From JBJXGF01 sp046153015 (GTDB lineage Bacteria; Actinomycetota; Acidimicrobiia; Acidimicrobiales; CAIXPF01), in the NCBI GenBank assembly GCA_046153015.1, contig JBJXGF010000411.1, forward strand, positions 1 through 26,554: a stretch of 26,554 bases of DNA. Reading direction: 5' to 3'. The notes under the pieces were generated by a model. That model was not told where the DNA came from. It worked only from the letters and a program-made list of their open reading frames with translations, and ran no database searches. Positions 21,478 to 26,554 of this stretch are shown piece by piece. How positions within the stretch are numbered: position 1 is the stretch's first letter; each line of letters opens with the position of its first letter. Both the position numbers and the translations under genes were made by a program.

Positions 21478-21975
21478 TCAGCCGGCGCCCAACAGCTCCC
21501 GGTAGAGGCCGAGCGTCTCGCCGTCGAACGCGCACAGCGACACCTCGCTCACCGCGGTGTCGCCGCCGCGGATCGCGTCGATCGCGATCTGCGCGGCGGC
21601 GCGCTTGGGGTAGCCGTACACGCCGGTGGAGATGGCGGGGAAGGCCAATGTTCGGGCGCCGAGCGCGTCGGCGACGGCGAGGCTCGATCGGTAGCAGGAG
21701 GCCAGGAGCACGGCCTCGCCGGCGCCGCCGCCCCGCCAGACGGGGCCCACCGTGTGGATCACCCACCGGGCGCTCAACGCGAAGCCCGGTGAGGCCTTCG
21801 CCGCGCCGACCTCGCAGCCCCCGAGCCCGCGGCAGTAGGCGAGGAGGTCGGGCCCCGCGGCGCGGTGGATCGCCCCGTCGACCCCGCCGCCGCCCAGGAG
21901 CGAGGGCTTGGCCGCGTTGACGATGGCATCCACCGCCAGCGCGGTGATGTCGGCTTGAATGGCGACGCATCGCAT
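21478..21975 (-). CDS. Macro-domain protein (YmdB/MacroD-like)
   Basis: A 165-residue single macro domain, expected to bind ADP-ribose and perhaps remove it, or O-acetyl-ADP-ribose, from targets. Motifs are QADITALAVDAIVNAAKPSL (residues 7-26), GGGGVDGAIHRAAG (28-41), WVIHTVGPVWRGG and LAFPAISTGVYGYPKRAAAQ. The Asp of GGVDG is kept (D33), but the second Asn of NAAN, catalytic in E. coli YmdB (N25), is Lys here (K23), and the GEAxxT loop reads GAAKAS. Hydrolase activity is therefore uncertain. A good SD, GAGGAGG, lies 6 nt before the ATG. It is convergent with the VWA gene, 16 nt away. Confidence 0.92.
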   Translation of the reverse strand: MRCVAIQADITALAVDAIVNAAKPSLLGGGGVDGAIHRAAGPDLLAYCRGLGGCEVGAAKASPGFALSARWVIHTVGPVWRGGGAGEAVLLASCYRSSLAVADALGARTLAFPAISTGVYGYPKRAAAQIAIDAIRGGDTAVSEVSLCAFDGETLGLYRELLGAG

Positions 21976-22080
21976 CGACTGCCTCCTCGTAGGCGGTTCC
22001 TGCGCCGGAGCGGCCCCCCGGGCCCCGGCGCCACCGCGGCATTTTCCCGCTTGTGTTTCACGCGCGCTCGCGCCATGATG

Positions 22081-22104
22081 ACATGCATGTAATTACACCG
22101 GTGT
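22081..22104. promoter_or_regulatory. Three interlocking palindromes upstream of whiB
   Basis: ACATGCATGT (22081-22090), TGTAATTACA (22088-22097) and ACACCGGTGT (22095-22104) each are perfect 10-bp palindromes sharing 3-bp ends. The pattern is ACA-N4-TGT-N4-ACA-N4-TGT, with each N4 (TGCA, AATT, CCGG) self-complementary and dyad centres exactly 7 bp apart. It lies 77 bp upstream of the whiB ATG and about 105 bp upstream of the divergent macro gene. A multi-dimer operator is the natural reading, but the regulator is unknown. Confidence 0.6.
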
Positions 22105-22181
22105 GGGTAGGCGGTAGGCCGTGCCCCCGGTGAGCGCCTCTGGGCCTGGCCGTCAGGCACGACCGAGAGGAAGGAGCAGGC

Positions 22182-22466
22182 ATGCAGAGCCAAACGAGCG
22201 GCGAGATCATGGAGCTGGCGTGGCAGGACTTCGCCAACTGCCTCGGAGTCGACCCCGATCTGTTCTTTCCCGAGCGCGGCGCCTCCACTCGCGAGGCGAA
22301 GGAGGTCTGCCGGGGCTGCGTGGTGCGTGAGCAGTGCCTGGAATACGCGCTGGTGAACGGCGAGAAGTTCGGGATCTGGGGCGGGCTCTCCGAGCGGGAA
22401 CGGCGCCGCATCCGCCGGCAACGGTCCCTCGCCCGGCAGGCCGGCCTGGCCGTCAAGCCGGCCTGA
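22182..22466 (+). CDS. WhiB-family transcriptional regulator (WhiB2-like)
   Basis: A 94-residue [4Fe-4S]-binding regulator. Cluster ligands are C20, C43, C46 and C52 (C-x22-C-x2-C-x5-C). FFPERGASTREAKEVCRGCV and LEYALVNGEKFGIWGG with the turn G64-G68 are close to WhiB2/WhmD, the division/septation branch, followed by the basic SERERRRIRRQR tail that contacts DNA or sigma. An SD in GAAGGAGC lies just before the ATG at 22182, which favours this start over the internal ATG ten codons on. The long 206-bp upstream gap with the triple palindrome suggests tight control. Confidence 0.95.
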   Translation: MQSQTSGEIMELAWQDFANCLGVDPDLFFPERGASTREAKEVCRGCVVREQCLEYALVNGEKFGIWGGLSERERRRIRRQRSLARQAGLAVKPA

Positions 22467-22502
22467 CCCCCAGCGCGGTGAACGCGCCGGCCCGTTGCCC
22501 AC

Positions 22503-22508
22503 TACGCT
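22503..22508 (+). promoter_or_regulatory. -10 hexamer TACGCT for tatA
   Basis: It lies 6 nt before the GTG at 22515, 36 nt after the whiB stop. It indicates independent transcription of tatA. Confidence 0.5.
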
Positions 22509-22514
22509 GACCCT

Positions 22515-22706
22515 GTGATCTACGCCATCAATGCGCCAGGCGGCTCGGAGTGGCTCATCATCTTGTTGGTGGTGCTCGTCCTCTTCGGCGGTTCTCAGCT
22601 CCCCAAGCTCGCCCGCTCGCTCGGGCAGGCGCAGAAGGAGCTCAAGAAGGGCATGCAGGAAGGCCTGCGCGACGACGAGGACGAGAAAGACCAGAAGAAG
22701 GCGTAG
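22515..22706 (+). CDS. tatA: Twin-arginine translocase subunit TatA/E family
   Basis: A 63-residue membrane protein. A single N-terminal helix (about residues 12-24, EWLIILLVVLVLF) is followed by the FG hinge at 24-25, SQLPKLARSLGQAQKELKKG as the amphipathic helix, and a charged tail ending DEKDQKKA. This is the standard TatA layout for oligomers that carry folded proteins across the membrane. No tatB or tatC is in the window, so it must work with components encoded elsewhere. The GTG start places the helix at the normal distance from the N terminus. Confidence 0.92.
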   Translation: MIYAINAPGGSEWLIILLVVLVLFGGSQLPKLARSLGQAQKELKKGMQEGLRDDEDEKDQKKA

Positions 22707-22710
22707 CGTC

Positions 22711-22760
22711 GGGCCGCCCGCGGCGGCCCCGGTTTCGTCGCCGCCGGCCAACCCGGCGGC
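22711..22760. terminator. Two adjacent GC hairpins between convergent tatA and whiB
   Basis: GGGCCGCC (22711-22718) pairs with GGCGGCCC (22722-22729) over a 3-nt loop. GCCGCCGG (22740-22747) pairs with CCGGCGGC (22753-22760) over CCAAC. One follows each opposing stop codon, so together they look like a bidirectional terminator pair without T-runs. Confidence 0.5.
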
Positions 22761-22764
22761 CCGA

Positions 22765-23085
22765 TCAACGGCGGATGGCGGCGCCGCTGGCTTCGCCGAC
22801 CTCGTCGATCTCAGCGAGGTCGTCCTCGGCGGTGTAGGCGGCGTTCCCGCTGGCGGCCGCCTCTACACGGCGCCGCTTCAGGATGCGCCGCCGCTCACGC
22901 TCGGAGGTTCCGCCCCACACGCCGTGGTCGATCCGGTTCCGCAGCGCGTATTCCAGGCAGGGCTCCTGCTCGGGGCAGCTCTTGCAGATGCGCCGGGCGA
23001 TCTCGACTCCGACGCCGTCGCTCGGGAAGAAGAGCGCAGGGGGCTTGTCGGCGCAATGGCCTTTGGCCATCCAGTCCTTGTCCAT
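22765..23085 (-). CDS. WhiB-family transcriptional regulator
   Basis: A 106-residue Wbl protein beginning MDKDWMAKGHCADKPPALFF. Ligands are C11, C34, C37 and C43 (C-x22-C-x2-C-x5-C), and the turn HGVWGGTSERERRRILKRRR starts near residue 54. It differs from the neighbour at 22182 by its short N terminus and an extra acidic tail after the basic helix (YTAEDDLAEIDEVGEASGAA). GGAGG 5 nt before the ATG supports this start. It is convergent with tatA, and a 289-bp gap separates it from the divergent gene at 23375. Subfamily assignment is not certain. Confidence 0.94.
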   Translation of the reverse strand: MDKDWMAKGHCADKPPALFFPSDGVGVEIARRICKSCPEQEPCLEYALRNRIDHGVWGGTSERERRRILKRRRVEAAASGNAAYTAEDDLAEIDEVGEASGAAIRR

Positions 23086-23301
23086 CGAGGCCTCCGCTTC
23101 CCTTCTTACTACGGCCGCCGCGCCGATTTGGTTCCCGCCGAGGGAAAAATGCTGCAAATCTGACGCACTTCGCCTGCCAAGCGGTTGGGGAATGAGCCGC
23201 CCGCCTTGACGGCAGCTCCGCCGATCCGACGCCAAGGCCGCAACCCGCTGGTGAGCGCGGCGCGGGGCAGGGGAAAGCGAGGAGAGCCATCCGCCGGGCT
23301 C

Positions 23302-23321
23302 GGCCCGGCACGTGCCGGGCC
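23302..23321. promoter_or_regulatory. 20-bp perfect palindrome upstream of the 88-residue gene
   Basis: GGCCCGGCAC is followed directly by its reverse complement GTGCCGGGCC, with CACGTG at the centre. It ends 12 bp before the -10 TACGCT at 23334, covering the -35 and spacer region. It lies between divergent start codons, so it is not a 3' terminator. An operator is the likelier reading. Confidence 0.5.
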
Positions 23322-23333
23322 AACGATCCACTA

Positions 23334-23339
23334 TACGCT
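23334..23339 (+). promoter_or_regulatory. -10 hexamer TACGCT for the 88-residue gene
   Basis: Part of TATACGCT. Transcription would start near 23346, leaving a leader of about 29 nt with SD GAGGA (23363-23367), 7 nt before the ATG at 23375. Confidence 0.45.
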
Positions 23340-23374
23340 GTAGGTCCCGCCGCAGCACCACCGAGGACACGCCA

Positions 23375-23641
23375 ATGACCGACGTCGCAGAGGGCCAACC
23401 GCAGCCGCCAGTGGCGGGCATCACGCTCGTGTACCTGGGCCCCATGGCGCCGCACTGGGAGGTGCGGGGCGACTACGGCGAACGCCACCTGATCGACGAG
23501 TTCCGGGCACGCGCCCTGGCCCGGCTCACGCTGCTGCCGCCGCACGACCCGCAGTTCCGGCGCAACCGGGAGCGGGTCATCCGCGACGCCGAGCGGGAGA
23601 ACATCGAGCTGGCCTGGGACCTCGGCCTGCCCGAGGAGTAG
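23375..23641 (+). CDS. Small protein of unknown function
   Basis: The protein has 88 residues, MTDVAEGQPQPPVAGITLVY onward. A beta-strand-like LVYLGPMAPHWEVRGDYG is followed by a strongly charged helix (LIDEFRARALARLTLLPPHD, FRRNRERVIRDAERENIELA) and the end WDLGLPEE. No membrane segment or cysteine is present. I do not recognise the family. The ATG at 23375 is chosen by its SD; an earlier in-frame GTG at 23312 lies inside the palindrome and upstream of the promoter. It precedes ppk1 by 38 nt, but ppk1 has its own promoter. Confidence 0.75.
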   Translation: MTDVAEGQPQPPVAGITLVYLGPMAPHWEVRGDYGERHLIDEFRARALARLTLLPPHDPQFRRNRERVIRDAERENIELAWDLGLPEE

Positions 23642-23667
23642 CGGCCGGCCGCTGCGGCCCGGCCCGT

Positions 23668-23673
23668 TAGCAT
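23668..23673 (+). promoter_or_regulatory. -10 hexamer TAGCAT for ppk1
   Basis: It lies 6 nt (CGGGCC) before the ATG at 23680. No -35 or PHO-box-like direct repeats are visible upstream; GCGGCCGGCCGC, a 12-bp palindrome, sits at 23641-23652. Confidence 0.5.
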
Positions 23674-23679
23674 CGGGCC

Positions 23680-25758
23680 ATGGGGCCGCTTCCTCCGCCG
23701 CCGACGGCGTCGTCGGCTCGGTATCTGAACCGAGAGCTGTCGTGGCTGGAGTTCAACGCCCGGGTGCTCGCGCTGGCCGAGGACCCGGCGCAGCCCCTCC
23801 TCGAGCGGGCCAAGTTCCTCGCCATCTTCAGCCAGAACCTGGATGAGTTCTTCCAGGTGCGGGTGGCCGGCCTGCTCGACCAGCAGGCGGCCGGGCTCAG
23901 CTCGCGCACGCCCGACGGGCGGTTGCCCGCCCAACAGCTCCTCGAGATCCGCGAGCGCACCGAGGAGCTGGTGGAGCGCCAGGAGCGGGCGTTCCTCGCC
24001 GGCGTCGCCCCCGGGCTGGCCGAGGCGGGGGTGCGCCTCGTCCACTGGGACGAGCTCGACGCGGCGGCGGCCAAGGAGCTGCGCGCCCATTTCGACGAGC
24101 GCATCTTCCCCGTGCTCACGCCGCTCTCGGTCGACCCGAGCCACCCGTTCCCGTACATCTCGAACCTCTCGCTCAATCTCGCGGTCGTGGTGCGCGACCC
24201 CGACAGCGGCGAGCAGCGCTTCGCCCGCGTCAAGGCCCCGCCGACGCTCGGGCGCTACGTGCCGCTCGCCGACGGCGAGCGCTTCGTGGCCATCGAGGAG
24301 ATCATCGCTGCGCACCTCGACACGTTGTTCTCCGGGGTCGACATCCTCCACCACGCCGTGTTCCGCGTGACCCGCAACGCCGATCTCACGGTCGAGGAGG
24401 AAGAAGCCGACGATCTCCTCGCCGCGGTGGAGATGGAGCTGCGGCGGCGGCGGTTCGGGCGGGCGGTGCGCCTCGAGGTGAGCTCGACCATGTCCGACGA
24501 GGTGCGCCGCCTGCTCACGAGCGAGCTCGACCTCGGCGACGACGACGTGTACGTGACGACTGCCCCGGTGGACCTCGCCGGGCTGTGGAGCATCTACGGC
24601 GTCGACCGGCCCGACTTGAAGGACCGGGCGTGGACCCCGCTGCGGCCGCTGCGGCTCAGCCCGGAAACGGCAGCACCGGGCGAGCTCTTCGCCGAGCTGG
24701 CGCGGGCCGATCTGCTCGTGCACCACCCGTACGACTCGTTCGCCGCGTCGGTCGAGTCGTTCATCTCCGCCGCCGCCGAAGACCCGCACGTGCTGGCCAT
24801 CAAGATGACCCTGTACCGCACCTCGGGCGACACGATCGTGAACGCGCTGATGGCGGCGGCCGAGTCGGGCAAGCAGGTGGCCGTGCTGGTCGAGCTCAAG
24901 GCCCGCTTCGACGAGCAGGCGAACATCCGTTGGGCCCGGCGCCTGGAGGAGGCCGGCGTGCACGTGGTGTACGGGCTGGCCGGGCTGAAGACGCACTCCA
25001 AGTGCTGCCTCGTGGTGCGCGACGAAGAGCGCGGCCTGCGCCGCTACGTGCACATCGGCACCGGCAACTACAACTCGGCCACGGCTCGGATCTACGAGGA
25101 CGTCGGGCTGCTCACCGTCGACGAGGCCGTCGCCGACGACGTGACCCGGCTCTTCAACGTGCTCACCGGCTACTCCCGCACCTCCGAGTACGCCAAGCTC
25201 GTCGTGGCCCCCGAGCGGATGCGGCCCCGGATGCTGGAGCTGATCCGGGCCGAGGCCGCCGCACCGGGCGGGCGGATCGTCTTCAAGATGAACAGCCTGG
25301 TGGACCCGGCCATGATCGACGCGCTGTACGAGGCGTCAGCGGCGGGGGTCGAGATCGACCTGATCGTGCGGGGCATCTGCTGCCTGCGGCCCGGGGTGCC
25401 CGGGCTGTCCGAGCGGATCCGGGTGCGCTCGCTCGTCGGGCGGTTCCTCGAGCACTCCCGCATCTACTTCTTCGCCAACGGCGCCGGGCCGGGGGCGGGC
25501 ATGTACCTCATCGGCTCGGCCGACCTCATGCCCCGCAACCTCGACCGCCGCATCGAGGTGCTGGCGCCGGTCGAGGACCCGACGCTGCAACGGCGGCTCG
25601 AGGCGATCCTCGCCGCCAGCCTCGACGACGACGAGCTGGCGTGGCGCCTCGACGGCGAGGGCCGCTGGCGCCGGGTGGACAAGGCGCCGGGCGGGTCCGG
25701 CGTCAACGCCCACGAGGCGCTGATGGCCGAGGCGCGGCGCCGGGCCGGCTGGGCGTGA
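23680..25758 (+). CDS. ppk1: Polyphosphate kinase 1
   Basis: A 692-residue enzyme that builds polyphosphate from ATP. The N domain has YLNRELSWLEFNARVLALAE (residues 15-34) and FLAIFSQNLDEFFQVRVAGL (46-65). DLLVHHPYDSF around 344-354 and LAIKMTLYRTSGDT around 371-384 are followed by RFDEQANIRWARRLEEAGVH and GLAGLKTHSKCCLVV, which holds the autophosphorylated histidine. IGTGNYNSATARIYEDVGLL, and later RGICCLRPGVPGLS with RRIEVLAPVEDP, complete the two PLD-like domains. Length is normal. The GTGA overlap with the next gene makes a ppk1-Nudix operon, as in mycobacteria where ppk1 and mutT1 are neighbours. Confidence 0.97.
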   Translation: MGPLPPPPTASSARYLNRELSWLEFNARVLALAEDPAQPLLERAKFLAIFSQNLDEFFQVRVAGLLDQQAAGLSSRTPDGRLPAQQLLEIRERTEELVERQERAFLAGVAPGLAEAGVRLVHWDELDAAAAKELRAHFDERIFPVLTPLSVDPSHPFPYISNLSLNLAVVVRDPDSGEQRFARVKAPPTLGRYVPLADGERFVAIEEIIAAHLDTLFSGVDILHHAVFRVTRNADLTVEEEEADDLLAAVEMELRRRRFGRAVRLEVSSTMSDEVRRLLTSELDLGDDDVYVTTAPVDLAGLWSIYGVDRPDLKDRAWTPLRPLRLSPETAAPGELFAELARADLLVHHPYDSFAASVESFISAAAEDPHVLAIKMTLYRTSGDTIVNALMAAAESGKQVAVLVELKARFDEQANIRWARRLEEAGVHVVYGLAGLKTHSKCCLVVRDEERGLRRYVHIGTGNYNSATARIYEDVGLLTVDEAVADDVTRLFNVLTGYSRTSEYAKLVVAPERMRPRMLELIRAEAAAPGGRIVFKMNSLVDPAMIDALYEASAAGVEIDLIVRGICCLRPGVPGLSERIRVRSLVGRFLEHSRIYFFANGAGPGAGMYLIGSADLMPRNLDRRIEVLAPVEDPTLQRRLEAILAASLDDDELAWRLDGEGRWRRVDKAPGGSGVNAHEALMAEARRRAGWA

Positions 25759-26210
25759 GCGGCGACGGGCCGCGGGACGCGGCCCCGCACGGCGAGGTCC
25801 GCGCCGCCGGGGGCGTGGTGTGGCGGCGCGATCCCGCCCCGCCGCACCGCCTCGAGGTGGCGCTGGTGCACCGGCCCCGCTACGACGACTGGAGCCTGCC
25901 CAAGGGCAAGCTCGAACCGGGCGAGGACGACGCCGCCGCGGCGCAGCGGGAAGTCGCCGAAGAGGCGGGCGTGGAGGGCCGGGTGGGCGGCCCGCTCGGC
26001 GAGGTCGCCTACCGCGACCGCAAGGGCAGGCCCAAACGGGTCCGCTTCTTCTCCATCGAGGCGCTCCGGGTCCACGAACGCGAGCCCGACGAGGAGGTCG
26101 ACGAGGTGCGCTGGGTCTCGCCGGCGGGCGCCCGCGCCGAGCTGAGCTATGCCTCGGACCGGGAGATCCTCGCCGCGTTCGAGGCCGGCCTCGAGCGGCG
26201 CAGGGGGTGA
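25755..26210 (+). CDS. Nudix hydrolase (MutT1-like N domain)
   Basis: A 151-residue enzyme hydrolysing a nucleoside-diphosphate-linked or related pyrophosphate. The Nudix box GKLEPGEDDAAAAQREVAEE followed by AGV spans about residues 56-78 and contains every key residue (G-x5-E-x7-REVxEExG). VRAAGGVVWRRD and DDWSLPKGKLEPGE are characteristic of the mycobacterial MutT1/diadenosine- or diphosphoinositol-type group, but the C-terminal histidine-phosphatase domain of MutT1 is absent. The GTG start overlaps the ppk1 TGA (GTGA, 25755-25758), giving translational coupling. Substrate not resolvable; a role near polyphosphate or nucleotide pools is inferred from the neighbour. Confidence 0.9.
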   Translation: MSGDGPRDAAPHGEVRAAGGVVWRRDPAPPHRLEVALVHRPRYDDWSLPKGKLEPGEDDAAAAQREVAEEAGVEGRVGGPLGEVAYRDRKGRPKRVRFFSIEALRVHEREPDEEVDEVRWVSPAGARAELSYASDREILAAFEAGLERRRG

Positions 26211-26554
26211 CGGCGCCGCCCCGGCCCGCGGCGAGCGAGTGGTTCAGCGCCGGCGACTGGGCCCGGGCGGCGGCGTATCACCGGGGTCGGCGGCGCCTGG
26301 AGGTCGCCCAGACGGGGCTGCTGGCGGCGCTGATCGCGGTCTGGGTCGGGGCTCGCGTTCCGGCGCGGCTGGTCGAGGCCGTCGGCGTCGGCGGCCGCGG
26401 CGTGTGGTGGCTGGAGCTGGTGGTGATCGCCGCCGGGTTCGGCGCCTCGGCCGCGGCGCTGGTGCTGCCGATCGAGGCCTGGCGCTGGGTGGTGCACGAG
26501 CGCCGTTACGCCCGTCCGGCGCCGTCGCTCGCGCCGTTCGCCGCGGCGGCCCTC
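26207..26554 (+). CDS. Membrane protein, probable M48 (Ste24-like) protease N terminus, partial
   Basis: The GTG at 26207 overlaps the Nudix TGA as GTGA, and 116 codons run to the window edge. The text reads VTAPPRPAASEWFSAGDWAR, then AAAYHRGRRRLEVAQ, two hydrophobic helices (TGLLAALIAVWVGA and WWLELVVIAAGFGASAAALVLP) and WRWVVHERRYARPAPSLAPF. A YHR motif before helix 1 and a HERRYG-like motif after helix 2 are typical of the N-terminal membrane domain of M48 CAAX-type proteases. The HExxH zinc site would lie beyond the window, so the call is provisional. Confidence 0.55.
   Translation, partial: MTAPPRPAASEWFSAGDWARAAAYHRGRRRLEVAQTGLLAALIAVWVGARVPARLVEAVGVGGRGVWWLELVVIAAGFGASAAALVLPIEAWRWVVHERRYARPAPSLAPFAAAAL

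Noticed and set aside
23206..23211. TTGACG as a -35 element in the 23086-23374 gap
   Set aside because: No TANNNT lies 16-18 bp downstream, so it does not form a promoter with any visible -10.
23641..23652. GCGGCCGGCCGC palindrome before ppk1 as an operator
   Set aside because: Short GGCC/CGGC palindromes are frequent in this GC-rich window, so this one is not distinctive.

Overview
This GC-rich window looks like a chromosomal segment of a high-GC actinobacterium (Actinomycetota). Acidimicrobiia or a near relative is my inference, not proven. The reasons are two WhiB-family regulators (22182-22466 and 22765-23085), a luciferase-like (F420-type) oxidoreductase, a deazaflavin-type nitroreductase-like protein, a three-gene type-B succinate dehydrogenase operon, a ppk-Nudix neighbourhood like mycobacterial ppk-mutT1, and an AAA+/VWA pair that resembles Rv0958/Rv0959. 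A TANNNT -10 hexamer sits 5-8 nt before 14 start codons, so much of the window appears to be expressed from leaderless mRNAs. I found no tRNA, rRNA, insertion sequence, integrase, phage gene or CRISPR array. No gene-free stretch exceeds 300 bases.

Layout. 1-912 (minus): an ECF sigma factor translationally coupled to a partial anti-sigma-like gene. 1003-4206 (plus): luciferase-like oxidoreductase, malate dehydrogenase, acyltransferase 3; the last overlaps a convergent SCP2-like gene by 126 bp. 4081-5258 (minus): a divergent UMP kinase followed by the SCP2-like gene. 5303-7250 (plus): an unknown protein, then an MFS transporter preceded by a leaderless MCRC tetrapeptide ORF and a hairpin that masks its ribosome binding site. 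7275-10562: nitroreductase-like protein, GNAT, a second MFS and an APH-family kinase. 10570-14180 (minus): sdhC-sdhA-sdhB. 14315-15721 and 19431-21461 (plus): the AAA+ ATPase and its probable VWA partner, separated by a membrane spermidine-synthase-like fusion and an opposite-strand GH1-like protein that lacks both catalytic glutamates. 21478-23641: macro domain, WhiB, TatA, WhiB, small unknown protein. 23680-26554 (plus): ppk1, Nudix hydrolase and a partial M48-like membrane protease, joined by GTGA overlaps.

The strongest unusual signals are regulatory. The sdh operon is a chain of start/stop overlaps: a leaderless 18-codon upstream ORF overlaps sdhC by ATGA, and a 13-14 bp tandem repeat between sdhC and sdhA holds four further ATGA junctions that form a relay of tiny ORFs ending exactly on the sdhA start. 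The MFS leader at 5942-6044 combines a Cys-rich leaderless mini-ORF, an SD-sequestering hairpin and a crossing alternative pairing, which together look like a translational attenuator. Upstream of the first whiB lie three interlocking palindromes with an exact 7-bp period. All these are read directly from sequence; their functions are inference.
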